Program-made: the position numbers and the translations under genes
Shown here: positions 10,206-20,363 of the stretch, one piece after another
Layout: every line of letters starts with the position of its first letter
How positions within the stretch are numbered: position 1 is the stretch's first letter
The notes under the pieces: generated by a model
What the model saw: only the letters and a program-made list of their open reading frames with translations
Databases searched by the model: none
What the model was told of the DNA's origin: nothing
Origin: Aurantiochytrium sp. KH105
Lineage: Eukaryota > Sar > Bigyra > Thraustochytrida > Thraustochytriidae
Length of the DNA: 64,000 bases
Assembly (NCBI GenBank): GCA_003116975.1
Contig: BGKB01000091.1
Location: 235,509-299,508 of the forward strand
Reading direction: 5' to 3'

Positions 10206-11278
10206 AAAAAAAACACATTTTGGTAAGCTGTAGTTTCCGTTCTCTCACCACCCCGCCATCCAAGATACAGATTCTTTTCTCCTTTCCGAGAAAAGCAAAA
10301 GGAGGACGGACATTTTCGCACTTCGATTTTTTGTTTACCATCGCAAACGACAAGAAGCAACCCTGGTTCGATTCTCAATCCTTCTCCTCTCCCATCTCTC
10401 ATTCTAAATAGACACCATCCTCCTCATCCTCATCCTCAACCTCCCTGGGCTCGCTCGTTGCGCGGCAAAATGTTCCCTGCATTCCCTTCCTGTTCTGTTC
10501 TCTACGTTTTGGATTCGCCGCCAGGGGCAGGCCCCTTTTTTTTCTTTTTTTCTTATTTCTTTTTTTCAATCTTTCGCGCTCTCGGCCCCGCTCGCTCCCC
10601 TCCTTTCAGGGCCGGCCCGGCGGCGCCCAGCGAAGCCGCTGCGGCTGCGCTTTTTCGACGTCGGCGCGGCGCAGCGGGCAGGTCTGCCTGGGCGCCCGCC
10701 CGCCCGCCCGCCCCCCCGCCTGCCCGCCTAGCTCGCCGGCAGGGCGGCCGGATCTTGGTGGCTGGGCCGCCCGTCCCCTCTCGGCGCGGCGGCGGTTTGC
10801 GACCGTAGAGGGCCGAAAGCGGCGGGCGGGTGGCCCGGGCGGCGGGCGCGAGTGGAGAATGGCGCGCGCAAGTGGAGCAAAGCGCGCGCGCAAGTGGAGC
10901 AAGCGCGCGCGCAAGTGGGCAGTGGGTGGACGGGCGGCGGCAGGCGCGGCGGCGGGCAGGCGACGGCGAATGCGTGGCGCCGGAGCCGCAACCAGACCGA
11001 CCGCCGCGGCCGCGCGAGCAGAGCAGCGCGAGCAGCAGCGGGAGCACGGCGCGCAGCGCGGCAGGGCGGGCGAGGGCCGCGGCAGACGCGCAGGACGCGC
11101 GCGCGCTTCGCGGCTGCGCCTCTGGCCCCGCGGCAGCTTGCTGGCTGGCTGGCTGTGCGAGGAGCGCGACGGCGAGCACAACCACCGCGAGCAGCTCGCG
11201 AGGAGGAGCGGCGAGGCTAGCTAGCTGGCTAGGGCCCGGCAGGGAGTCTGCGGCGAGGGAGCGAGAGCAGCAGAGAGG
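10206..11278. promoter_or_regulatory. Intergenic region upstream of eIF3L
   Basis: The left third (10206 to about 10560) is AT- and pyrimidine-rich and likely the 3' region of the DENN gene. The rest is extremely GC-rich with CpG runs and short repeats, probably the eIF3L promoter and leader. Long open frames on the minus strand here are by-products of GC richness. Confidence 0.5.
10858..10920 (+). repeat. Three tandem ~19-bp GC-rich repeats
   Basis: Three adjacent copies of a 'gcgcgcgcaagtggagcaa'-like unit, the last ending 'gtgggca', about 0.36 kb upstream of the eIF3L start. They could be promoter-proximal binding sites or simple slippage repeats; the sequence alone does not decide. Confidence 0.7.
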
Positions 11279-12865
11279 ATGTACGGGGGCGAGGACTACG
11301 GCGACTATGGCGAGGGCGGCGACTACGGCGACTACGGCGAGGGCGGCGACTACGGCGGGTACAACGACGGCATGGAGAGCGACTTCAACCTGCTCGACAG
11401 GGTGCGCGTGTTCGTCCAGGACTTTCACGCCAAGCTGAATGCCAACAAGGTGCTCGACGTCCGCAACCTGTACTCCAAGGAGTGGACGAGCATCACCAAC
11501 GCGTACTACAAGGATACCGAGTGGCCCCGCGCCGACGAGGTGGCCGGACTGTGCGACAACGACCAGACCTTTCTCCTCTTCTACAACGAGCTCTACTACA
11601 GGCACATCTTCGTGAACTGCGAGCCGCTCATTCACCACCGCTTCGAGTCGTGGAACAACTACCGGGCGTTGTTCGACAAGGTGCTCGAGGGCGACGAGCT
11701 CCGCAACCGCCTCGTCCCGAGCGAGTGGGTCAATGACATGATCGACGAGTTCCTCTACCAGTTCCAGGACTTTTGCAGGTACAAGCATGACCTGGGCAAC
11801 CTCTCGGAAGACGAAAGCCGCCTTCTCGAGGAAAACCCCAACGTCTGGGCCACCGAGACTGTGTTGGGCTACCTGACCTCGTTTATGCAGCAGTCTGGCA
11901 TTGTCTCCATGCTCGAGACGAGCAAAAACCTCCAGGGCGCCCGCCTCAACATTCTGCAGTCGCTCGGCTACTTTAGCATCTTCGGCCTTTGCCGCATGCA
12001 CTGCCTCCTCGCCGATTACAGACTGGCGGCCGCCGTGCTGGAGCCTATTGACACCGACGACAAGCGTGCGCTCTTCACGCGCGTCCCCGGTTGCCACGTG
12101 ACGCTCTTCTACTACCTTGGCTTCTCTTACCTCATGATGAGGCGGTATGCGGATGCCATGAGTGTCTTTTCCGCCGTCCTTTTGGCCCACCGCGGCTCGT
12201 CCAAGGACAGGAACACCTCTTTCGCGGACGGCCAGATCCACGGCAAGTACGACCGTATCCGTGCGCTTTCGGCCATGTGCATCTCGCTTAGCCCTGGCAT
12301 GCGTGTCGATCAGCAGGTACAGTACGTCATTTCGGAGAAGCACGCTGACAACATTGTTCTTCTCAACAAGCGTGACGAGGCTACCTTTGAGTCTCTCTTT
12401 AGCTACGCTTGCCCCAAGTTCATTGTTCCGGGCAACCCCAACTTTGCCGATCTCGCCAACCGTCACCAGGAGGCGTACCGTCTGCAGCTCAAGCTCTTTC
12501 TCTACGAGGTGCGCCAGCAGTCGGCTCTGCCCACGATTCGGTCTTACTTGCTTCTGTACACGTCCATTCCCATTACTAAGCTTGCCAAGTTCTGCGAGAT
12601 GCCCCCGGAGAGGTTCCGGGAGTACCTCTGCCTCCTCAAGTCGACGGCTAACCAGGTTGTGCACCAGGACGGTACCCCTGCCCTCGAGGGCACCCTTCAG
12701 GTTGTGAACGACATTCACTTCTTCATCGTTGGCGACATGGTCTTTATGGATGAGACCAAGCAGCCCCAGCGCTTTGCGCAGTATTTCATGACGTATGCCC
12801 TCAAGTTCCAGCAGACCATTGACGACATGGCCGAGCTCAAGACCTCTCCGGCAGCCGCGCGTTAG
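11279..12865 (+). CDS. EIF3L: Translation initiation factor eIF3 subunit L
   Basis: 528 residues in a single exon. The match to eIF3L is strong along the length: FLLFYNELYYRHIF, RFESWNNYRALF, MIDEFLYQFQDFCRY, LGYFSIFGLCRMHCLLADY, RVPGCHVTLFYYLGFSYLMMRRY, ELFSYACPKF and the PCI-region sequence TIRSYLLLYTSIPITKLAKF. eIF3L is one of the PCI-domain subunits of the eIF3 scaffold on the 40S ribosome. Length is close to the human protein (about 560). Residues 4-27 are an unusual Gly/Asp/Tyr repeat (GDYGEG-type), replacing the Tyr/Asp-rich head of animal eIF3L. The start is chosen because this ATG opens the Gly/Asp/Tyr head directly upstream of the conserved region. Confidence 0.95.
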   Translation: MYGGEDYGDYGEGGDYGDYGEGGDYGGYNDGMESDFNLLDRVRVFVQDFHAKLNANKVLDVRNLYSKEWTSITNAYYKDTEWPRADEVAGLCDNDQTFLLFYNELYYRHIFVNCEPLIHHRFESWNNYRALFDKVLEGDELRNRLVPSEWVNDMIDEFLYQFQDFCRYKHDLGNLSEDESRLLEENPNVWATETVLGYLTSFMQQSGIVSMLETSKNLQGARLNILQSLGYFSIFGLCRMHCLLADYRLAAAVLEPIDTDDKRALFTRVPGCHVTLFYYLGFSYLMMRRYADAMSVFSAVLLAHRGSSKDRNTSFADGQIHGKYDRIRALSAMCISLSPGMRVDQQVQYVISEKHADNIVLLNKRDEATFESLFSYACPKFIVPGNPNFADLANRHQEAYRLQLKLFLYEVRQQSALPTIRSYLLLYTSIPITKLAKFCEMPPERFREYLCLLKSTANQVVHQDGTPALEGTLQVVNDIHFFIVGDMVFMDETKQPQRFAQYFMTYALKFQQTIDDMAELKTSPAAAR

Positions 12866-13436
12866 ACAGACACATACCTCTTGACTCAATGACGAGAATG
12901 TTTTCCCCGAATTCTGCTCTTGCTTTGCTTTGCTTTGCTATCTTTTCCATTGTCGTGCTTGTTTGTTCCGTTTCATGATTGACGAGGCGCTTTGCTTGAG
13001 TTTGATTTATTTTTCTATGCGACAACCAATCCGACTTTCGCTTCAAAATGGTGATCACTTTTACTGGAGAAGCCAAGGCACATTCGCTGTCACGTCCATC
13101 AAATGGATCTTGCAAGAGTTGCACCACTGCAGTGCCTCGACCAATGCCACAGTGCCTGTGCAGAGCCAGTGCCAGTGCCAGTGTCATGCCGATGTGTCTG
13201 GCTGTGAGAAAGTAGTCACCGTCACGGTTGTAGCTCAGGCTGACATCAATCTCAAATCCAAGTCGTTCTTTCTTTATTTCTTTCGTAGTCTTTCGTTCTT
13301 TCTTTTGTTTTCAAGTTTGTTCTGTGTCCGAGTCGTTGCCACACCAAACAGCCAGGGGTGGCGCAGCGCTGCAGGGCTCGCAGCGCAGCACAGCGCAGCG
13401 CAGCGCAGCGCGAGACACGTGACGCGTGGCGGGGCG
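12866..13436. other. Intergenic region between eIF3L and CBP20
   Basis: Tandem-gene spacer of 571 bp. It contains a short (ctttg)n tract near 12920-12937, a 'gccagt' repeat near 13161-13181, a pyrimidine-rich stretch near 13264-13312, and a 'cagcg'-type repeat near 13380-13410 just before the CBP20 start. A CACGTG E-box palindrome lies at about 13416, some 20 bp upstream of the start codon. Confidence 0.5.
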
Positions 13437-14177
13437 ATGGCGACGCTTCTTGAACAAACACGGCCGCGGCCACTGCGCGAGTACTTTGACAAGACCGTCT
13501 TTTCGTCGCTTGCGGCTCATCGGGCAGCCAAGGCCAAGTCCAGCACCGTCTATGTCGGCGGCCTCTCCGAGTTCACCATGGAGCAGCAGCTGCATGCGCT
13601 CTTTTCCATGTGCGGTACCGTGCAACGAGTCATCATGGGTCTGCACCGTGTTGATCGCAAACCTTGCGGCTTTTGCTTTGTCGAATTTGAGAAGCGACAA
13701 GCGGCCCTCGATGCTGAGCAGATTATCTCTGGACTTGAGATTGACGGCAAGCAAATCAAGGTTGAAATCGACCCCGGCTTCACCGAGGGCAGGCAATTCG
13801 GAAGAGCACGTAGTGGTGGCCAAATGCAGGATGAGCGTCGCCAGCATGCATTCGGATTTGGAGGGGCTCCCTCTTCTGTGGCGCCACCGCGTGGTCGCCG
13901 TGGCGGACGCAACAGGAACAGGGACACGCGAGGCCCTCGGTCGCGTGGGCGCGACTTTCCCCGCCAGCCCGACGTGCCTCTTGCGCGCACATCGCATGTT
14001 GCGCCGCCATCGGCTCAGCCTCCAGTTGCAGAGCCTCCTGCTGGCACGAAGCGCTCGCGTTTGGAGTCAAATGATGGGCCTGACTCCGATGATGAGGAGG
14101 AGCTCCGTCGTCGGAGAGATCGACGCAGGCGGAGAAGACGTCGCGACGATGATTCGGACTCGGATGACTCCGACTAA
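13437..14177 (+). CDS. NCBP2: Nuclear cap-binding protein subunit 2 (CBP20)
   Basis: 246 residues. An RRM spans about residues 36-112, with RNP2 STVYVGGL and RNP1 KPCGFCFVEF. It is followed by the CBP20-specific cap-binding tail GFTEGRQFGRARSGGQ and QDERRQ. With CBP80 this subunit binds the m7G cap of nuclear transcripts and serves splicing, 3' processing and export. The frame is open upstream to 12930, but that part is low-complexity and unlike CBP20, so I choose the ATG at 13437, which gives the usual short head before the RRM. After the conserved core come about 110 extra residues: Arg/Gly-rich, then Pro-rich, then a basic run and an Asp/Ser tail, longer than the roughly 156-residue human protein. 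Convergent with the CCDC180-like gene. Confidence 0.94.
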   Translation: MATLLEQTRPRPLREYFDKTVFSSLAAHRAAKAKSSTVYVGGLSEFTMEQQLHALFSMCGTVQRVIMGLHRVDRKPCGFCFVEFEKRQAALDAEQIISGLEIDGKQIKVEIDPGFTEGRQFGRARSGGQMQDERRQHAFGFGGAPSSVAPPRGRRGGRNRNRDTRGPRSRGRDFPRQPDVPLARTSHVAPPSAQPPVAEPPAGTKRSRLESNDGPDSDDEEELRRRRDRRRRRRRRDDDSDSDDSD

Positions 14178-14525
14178 AAGGCTGGGTCGGCACTGTTTTA
14201 TTTCACAAATCACATCTTTGACTCTACAGCTTTTTCCTTGGACTCCTTTGGTAACATGCCATGTTCAAAGGAATCACTTTCTTTTGCCACAAGCCAGCCT
14301 GTCTCACCTCTTGTTTTCCCCTCATTCGGACCAAAACTCATGCGTATTCTGAATGGACGAAAACGACGCACGAAATAACGCCTCCTTCGAAAATTGCAAG
14401 TGTACATTCGCAATTTCGGAACACACTTTGTTTGTTTGCTTGTTTGCTTGTTTGTTTTTTTCTGCAAGGGAGATGATTTTTTGTTAGAGCTTTACTACTT
14501 TTGCTATCCCCATGGTCCGGAAGAT
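14178..14525. other. Intergenic region between convergent genes
   Basis: 348 bp holding the 3' ends of CBP20 (+) and the CCDC180-like gene (-). A degenerate (tttg/cttg)n tract lies at about 14426-14460. No gene seen. Confidence 0.55.
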
Positions 14526-17500
14526 TTACAGCGCAGTAAGCTTCGCCAGCTGCTCTGTCCAATAAGCTGCCCAGCGGTCCTCGTCATGATAAAGCGTGCG
14601 AAACTTTTTGTCGACCGAATCGCTAGTCTCACGAAACCATGCAACAAAAGCATCATAGGCACGATGGCGCTCGAGAACGACGCTGCGGTGCTGCACAGAA
14701 TTGATGGTTTCGATAGATTCGACAAGGACTTCTCGTGAAGACTGCCGCGCTTCCACATCGGGCTCCGCTTCCATGCTCCCCTCCATTTCGAGCGCTTGAA
14801 AGGCATTTTGCAACATGCGCAGCTCGGTACAATGCAATACAGGCCAGGTCTTGCGCGTGAGCCCACGCACCTCCTCCCCATCGCCCGCGTTTCCCGAATC
14901 TGCCTTCTCGTCCTCACCAGCTTCAGCCTTGAGGCGGGCCTTGCGCAATTTGCGAAGACCCATGCGTTTGGTGACAACTTCGTCATCTCCTGGGAGCGTG
15001 CGGATGTCGGTGGGGAGGACCATACCGTCCAAGAGCTCGAGCAGGCATCCGGATGTCGTTCGGAGTGCCTCCGCGAAGATGCCGGCTTCGGCTTTGAGGC
15101 CTTGAAGAATTCCACTGTGCGTTTCAATCATTCGCTCGCGAGCCTCGCCAAGTCTCTTCTCCTCGCTCTCACAGACGCGTAAGAGGTCTGCCTTATGATT
15201 TGGATCTCCCAATACCGGACGCAGCAGCTCTCGATGTCCGAGTCGCATGCGCTCGCTGCGACGGTAAAAGTCCTCGAAAGGAGTCTCCAAGGCCTCCTGA
15301 GAATATGCCCCGTTGCGCTGTGCGCGTGCCACGAGGTTTCCCAACACCACAGCGGGTGCTTCGATGAAGAGCTCTTGCGCGCGCTCGATTTGACTTCGTA
15401 GGTGCCGTGAAGCCTCAACTTGCGTCTGCCGTCCCTTGTCTTGGAATTCGAGCAGAAATTTCACAAGTGACTCGGGCAAAAGCTCGCCGTCCGGTGTGAG
15501 CCGTTTTCCGGACTCAAGAAGCTCACTCATCATTCCCTCTGCCTCGTAGAGTTCTGTCGTGTCCTTTCGACATTGGGTTTCGGCCTCTTCCAAGACTGCG
15601 CTAAAAGTGGCTTCGCGGTTCGCTGTCGTCCCCATTGCCGCTGCCAAGGCGTCTTCATCCATGCCTTCAATTGTTTCTTCCCCGGAGGTATCCTGCAGCG
15701 CGCACTGCGCCGGCTCGGGACAAGCGTCAGCGTCTTTAAAGGCCTCAAGATACTTGGCGCGACGCCACATGCATTTACGTAAAGCGTCCATGACAAGCTT
15801 GATGCGAAGCGCAAGCGAGTGGGTCTCTTCGTCTTGCTCTGCGTCTGCCAGATCAATTTTGATGAGCTCCGCAAGCTCGCGCAACAAATTGTCGATAAAG
15901 GCTTCAGCATTTTTTGATCGCGCAGTCTCGGACCGAAGTCGCTCCTGCGCTTTGCGACGCGGGGCGCCGTACTTGCGCCCAAGACCTTCGCGCACGGAGA
16001 GAGCCTGAAGACATCGCGCAAAGTCGCTTGCGAGCTCTGTCGAGAGCGTTACTCTCGTGTCCCGAATCAGAGCGAAAAGTTCTTGAAGCTCCTCGGCGCG
16101 TACCTGAATATCGCGCAAGAGCGTCTCCTCCACGAGCGAGAGCATGTGGCGCTCAATCTCGATCTCATCGCGATTGTAGTCTCCTCCCGTCTCAAAGGGT
16201 GCGCATGTGGCGAGAAACTGTCGATTCATATCCAAAAGGTCATTGTTGCGTCTCACAAAGGGCATCATCGCCTCTTTCTCGTCATCCATGGCAGTCTTAA
16301 AGGAAGCTGCGGCGTCCTTGGCCTTTTTGGCGAGCCCTTGCAATGCAGCGGCGTTGCTTTGCGCTTCCAAATGTAGACGCAAACCGTTCATGTACTGTTT
16401 GAATTTGCGCAAGGCTTCTTTCACTTTGGCCGTCTTACGTGCGAATTGCTGCCCTTGGTACTTATTCTTCATTTGCACCGCACGCACGTGACGATCATGC
16501 CGCTGTTGATGCTGCAAAAGCTCTCCTGCACGAGGCTGCTGAAATTTGACATCTGTACGACCCTTGCGCGGCCAGTGCAACCGTAACCTCTCTTCCAGCT
16601 CTTCAGTGTAGTCTTCGCATCGTTCTACGCAGAGCTTGTCCATTTCTGCCTTTCTCGAAGCTCGAAATTCGCACGTTGTCTTGAGAACCGCGTTTCGCAC
16701 AGTTTCGACCAGGGGGACGACGTGATCAAGGCTGATGTGAAGGCTGGGCCACACTGGCGTTGGAGGACATGCACAGAGTTCTGGCCTTGTCGAGAAAAGG
16801 TCATCTGCTCCTTTGCTTTCTTCGCCGAATCCGGTGCCGTCTCTGCCGGATATGTCGACCTTTCCGTGATCCTCGAGCTCTGCGTTCTCTCCGTCGGCGT
16901 CATTTTCATCATCTTCAAGAGTAGTATCTTTCGCTTCGTTGTTCTCTTCTTCTTCTCCTCCTCCTCCTTCTGTGGTCATTTTCTCGGCATCTCCGTTCTC
17001 ATCGTTTTCCTGGTCTTCCTCGTTAAGATCGGCATCCGTGAGGCTTCGCGTTTCAGACTCGCCGTCTTCAAAGTCGTCTTCCTCGGAACAGCTCTCCGAT
17101 GGAGGTGGCTTGAGGATACTCGCGGCAAGATCTGCTGTAGTCATCTGTTGCGCAAATGCGAACTGGGAATTCAAGACAACGTGGAGAAGCTGATCTTGCT
17201 CTTCTTCGCCATCTTTTTCTTCTTCGCTGATGTCGTCATCGTCGCCTTCGCCTTGGCCATTTTCTCCCCTCCCAGCTTTCACCTCTTGTGCTTCTCCTGT
17301 TGAAACGAGGTCTGCGTTGGTTTCTTGCTCCTCGGAAAGATCCCCGCCAGTCGTGTCTGCAGAGATAGACCCATCAGGCTCAGAGCCATTGATCGGGTCT
17401 TGCTCGTCGCTCTTCTCGGTCGCAGCGCCATCGGAGTCTTGGACGTTGGTTCGTACTTCGGCGCTCCTCGCATCTTGACCTTGCGCAGCTGTCTCAGCAT

Positions 17501-20363
17501 TCTCATCTTCCGCTGCGATCTGCGCATTGTCCAACGCAATGGGCTCGCCATTTTCCCCGATATGGAGAAATCCAAAATGCGCAGCGACTCTACAATGTTG
17601 CTCCGTAGCTTCGTGATGGGCTCGGCGGGGATGCTCGCGTGAAAGGCGGACACCGTCCTTGTGATAGCGACGATAGCCAGCGTCGATTTCAGCAAGAATT
17701 TGAAGAGCATCCTCGAAACTCTCTTGCAGAGAAGCTTTATCTGGCGCGTGCCGCAGCCGATCCGTCGCTTCCGAGAATTGTGCTTCGCGCTGGCCATCAT
17801 CATCTTCGAATTGATCAGCGAGTTGATCGAGCGCATTCTCAAAGTGCACGTCCATTTTCTCCTCATTTTCGCGAGCCTCGCGTAAGATCCGTGCAATCCC
17901 AACCATGAAATCGCACAATGAACTCATGTTCGTCGAGAGCATTGCGTTTTGCTTATAGGTATGCCCTGCAAGATTCTCGCGGTATGCTTGGAGCTCAGTC
18001 TCGCGAATGCCGATTCGATCTTCGCAATGACTGTGAATAATTTCGTCCACGGTTGAATTAACATTCATCTGAATGCGAAGGGTATCCCGGCAATGCTCGA
18101 GCTCGTCACAAAGCGCCGATGGAAGACCAGATACACTGATTACTGTGCCCAAGATCTTTTGCGCAGCACGCAAATCTGCGAGATTCAGAGGTTTGGCCTT
18201 GTACGCGAGCTCGGCAGAATCCGAGTCCGGTCCACCGTCCTGAAGCTCCTCGTCATCGTATTCGGCACTCGTTTGCCGCGTCACGTGTGATTCTTGCGCG
18301 AGGAGGCCATTCGCTGCGTCGTCATCGTCTTCATCGTCCCCAGTATGAGATGTTTCGGCTTGGATGTCTTGCTCCCCATTGTCGCTTCGCGCACCGTCGA
18401 ATTCTGGCTCCTTTAACTTGGGATCGACTTCCTCAAGATGACGAAGCGCAGTGAGAATGTCACTGCAAAGAAAATCACCTAGCGAGGACACAGTGGCGTG
18501 CAGGAGCTTTGCCTGACGATGCAGTACGGGGACGAGTGGGCCGAGGTCTGCTGCAGCACCAATGCGCAACTTCTCCAAGGTCGTTTGTAGCGCCTTGAGG
18601 TCCGAGGTTTTACCCTCGTTTTCATGAACTTGAGAAACCTGACGCGCCTCGACAAGAAGCTCTACACGATGAAGCACTGTCTCCAAGTACTTGTTGTGAA
18701 TAAGCTCGGGCATGGCAAGCGAGGTAACAATGTTGGTGAGTTCCGCTTTGAGGCCTCCAGCGCGTCGAAAAAAGTTGTCGAGACTTTCGTCGGACATGAG
18801 TTCATGAATTCGGAGACGATGGAGGGCGCCCTTGCCGCGCTCACCCTGCGTGAAGATGTCACCCTCGTCAGCGAGGGCAGCGTATTCATGTAATTCCGCA
18901 CGAAGTGCCTCTCTTGTCTGTTCCATCGTCGAGCGCATTGCATGCTGATGTTCCTCAAGAGTCGAGGCAAGCTCTTCGGAAGCCACGCGGTCTGCCTCGT
19001 CGAGAGTGGCGAGTCTTTGCCGCGTCTCTTCGATGCGATCCACAGTGAGCTCGGGTAAACTGAGCGGCACGGGCTCTTCGTTTTCTGTCGCGTCGAGTTT
19101 AAACGCTGGAACAAGCCGGTGGAGCTCGGCAATACATTCGAGACGCTCGTACTCGTGCCTGTTGCGGAGAGACTCGTGAACAAGCTCAATGGCTTCTTTT
19201 CTTTCGATGGGGTCACAGAAAGCGGTCGAGTTCATGAGGTCGATCCACTCATCGAGCGCACGTTCATGTCGAAGGAAACGCCAGCGCGTCTCTGACTTTT
19301 CCCAGTGCGCCTTGGTGGTGTGAAAAACGGCGACTTGATGCTTGAGCATGCGCGCTGTGAGGTCTTTTTTTATTTTCATGTTGTTGATCACCACGAGATT
19401 GATCTCATGGGCTTCGCGCTCCGCGAGCCGAGCGATTTCACCTCGAAGCCTGTAACTGATTGACACGAGATTCTCAACGAGAAGCGAGAGCTCTTTTCCC
19501 GTACGCGCGGTGCGAGTGTCCTCGACGGCTGCAAGTTCGGCGTCAAAGCCGAGAATAGCGTTCTTGCGCTGCGCACACAAAGTTTCAAGGCGCGACCACG
19601 CATTGCACACATATTCATAGTCTTGCATGCGAAGGCTTTGCTCGTCGCGCAACTCGAGAACAACTTTGCGAATCGCGTTGTCGATCTCCTCAAGCTTGTC
19701 ACGGAGTTCGCGTCCCTTCTCGATGACTCGCGTTTCGAGCTCGTCTGAAATGGTCGCAACTCTGTCTTTGAAAGTCCGCAGCGCTTCATCATGGCGAATT
19801 TGCCGCGACTTGCTCATTTCCTTGACCTTGATCAAACCCGTGGACGACTCTGCTTTTGGTGGGAGACGCGGGAGCGTGTTGACGTTGGCATGCTCAATTG
19901 CGACTTCAAGCATAGTTTGGGCTTCTTCCATTGGAATTTCTGGACGAAAACTTTCGAGCTGTGCCTTGGTCATGCTTTGGTAGTCTGGGCGCAGTCTGCG
20001 TTCAAGATCTGCTTCTGCAGGTGTGAGCCAAGGTTTCTCTTCAGGCGCGCGTGCCAGCGACACCCCCTCTTTTGCTAAAGATTTACGCGGGGCTGCGATG
20101 CCGTCGAGGACACGAAGCTCGGCCTGGTACTTGGTGGCGCGCCCATTGACGAGGAATTCTTCTTCGCCAATGCTGTCGTCGGCGTCGCTTTCGTCATCTG
20201 AGCCGCCATCGTGGAGCTCGCTCACAAGTGCTCGTGCCTCTGCCGCCTCCTCCTCGGCGATTCTTCTTTCTTCATCATCGCCGCCTTCCCCGACGTTCAA
20301 GGAAGGCTCGCCGCTGCTCTTCGTGCCTGCGCCCTCCGGCACTCCGTTCGCCGCCGCGAACAT
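14526..20363 (-). CDS. Large coiled-coil protein, CCDC180-like
   Basis: 1,945 residues in one exon. It is almost wholly charged helix. An N-terminal helical half (about residues 150-620) contains long heptad-like stretches such as ETRVIEKGRELRDKLEEID and a Trp-bearing segment (HWEKSETRWRFLRHERAL). A very acidic, probably disordered linker spans about 960-1195. A second helical half (about 1230-1940) ends in a Trp-rich tail (FVAWFRET, DRWAAYWTEQL). Two long helical regions separated by an acidic spacer, and the overall length, fit CCDC180 (DUF4455/DUF4456), a family linked to cilia and sperm flagella. I am less sure of this than of the other names: no short signature motif is decisive, and another axonemal or centrosomal coiled-coil protein is possible. 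Start is the ATG at 20361-20363, followed by a short low-complexity head. It is divergent from the ROK kinase. Confidence 0.6.
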   Translation of the reverse strand: MFAAANGVPEGAGTKSSGEPSLNVGEGGDDEERRIAEEEAAEARALVSELHDGGSDDESDADDSIGEEEFLVNGRATKYQAELRVLDGIAAPRKSLAKEGVSLARAPEEKPWLTPAEADLERRLRPDYQSMTKAQLESFRPEIPMEEAQTMLEVAIEHANVNTLPRLPPKAESSTGLIKVKEMSKSRQIRHDEALRTFKDRVATISDELETRVIEKGRELRDKLEEIDNAIRKVVLELRDEQSLRMQDYEYVCNAWSRLETLCAQRKNAILGFDAELAAVEDTRTARTGKELSLLVENLVSISYRLRGEIARLAEREAHEINLVVINNMKIKKDLTARMLKHQVAVFHTTKAHWEKSETRWRFLRHERALDEWIDLMNSTAFCDPIERKEAIELVHESLRNRHEYERLECIAELHRLVPAFKLDATENEEPVPLSLPELTVDRIEETRQRLATLDEADRVASEELASTLEEHQHAMRSTMEQTREALRAELHEYAALADEGDIFTQGERGKGALHRLRIHELMSDESLDNFFRRAGGLKAELTNIVTSLAMPELIHNKYLETVLHRVELLVEARQVSQVHENEGKTSDLKALQTTLEKLRIGAAADLGPLVPVLHRQAKLLHATVSSLGDFLCSDILTALRHLEEVDPKLKEPEFDGARSDNGEQDIQAETSHTGDDEDDDDAANGLLAQESHVTRQTSAEYDDEELQDGGPDSDSAELAYKAKPLNLADLRAAQKILGTVISVSGLPSALCDELEHCRDTLRIQMNVNSTVDEIIHSHCEDRIGIRETELQAYRENLAGHTYKQNAMLSTNMSSLCDFMVGIARILREARENEEKMDVHFENALDQLADQFEDDDGQREAQFSEATDRLRHAPDKASLQESFEDALQILAEIDAGYRRYHKDGVRLSREHPRRAHHEATEQHCRVAAHFGFLHIGENGEPIALDNAQIAAEDENAETAAQGQDARSAEVRTNVQDSDGAATEKSDEQDPINGSEPDGSISADTTGGDLSEEQETNADLVSTGEAQEVKAGRGENGQGEGDDDDISEEEKDGEEEQDQLLHVVLNSQFAFAQQMTTADLAASILKPPPSESCSEEDDFEDGESETRSLTDADLNEEDQENDENGDAEKMTTEGGGGEEEENNEAKDTTLEDDENDADGENAELEDHGKVDISGRDGTGFGEESKGADDLFSTRPELCACPPTPVWPSLHISLDHVVPLVETVRNAVLKTTCEFRASRKAEMDKLCVERCEDYTEELEERLRLHWPRKGRTDVKFQQPRAGELLQHQQRHDRHVRAVQMKNKYQGQQFARKTAKVKEALRKFKQYMNGLRLHLEAQSNAAALQGLAKKAKDAAASFKTAMDDEKEAMMPFVRRNNDLLDMNRQFLATCAPFETGGDYNRDEIEIERHMLSLVEETLLRDIQVRAEELQELFALIRDTRVTLSTELASDFARCLQALSVREGLGRKYGAPRRKAQERLRSETARSKNAEAFIDNLLRELAELIKIDLADAEQDEETHSLALRIKLVMDALRKCMWRRAKYLEAFKDADACPEPAQCALQDTSGEETIEGMDEDALAAAMGTTANREATFSAVLEEAETQCRKDTTELYEAEGMMSELLESGKRLTPDGELLPESLVKFLLEFQDKGRQTQVEASRHLRSQIERAQELFIEAPAVVLGNLVARAQRNGAYSQEALETPFEDFYRRSERMRLGHRELLRPVLGDPNHKADLLRVCESEEKRLGEARERMIETHSGILQGLKAEAGIFAEALRTTSGCLLELLDGMVLPTDIRTLPGDDEVVTKRMGLRKLRKARLKAEAGEDEKADSGNAGDGEEVRGLTRKTWPVLHCTELRMLQNAFQALEMEGSMEAEPDVEARQSSREVLVESIETINSVQHRSVVLERHRAYDAFVAWFRETSDSVDKKFRTLYHDEDRWAAYWTEQLAKLTAL

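Noticed and set aside
10350..10365. tRNA T-loop-like 'ggttcgattc'
   Set aside because: No matching T-stem, anticodon arm or D-arm sequence around it.
10553..12889. 778-codon minus-strand ORF opposite eIF3L
   Set aside because: It is the codon-bias shadow of eIF3L; the plus-strand frame is conserved along its length.
12930..13436. Upstream extension of CBP20
   Set aside because: The stretch has no similarity to CBP20 and contains simple repeats; the internal ATG gives the expected short N-terminus.
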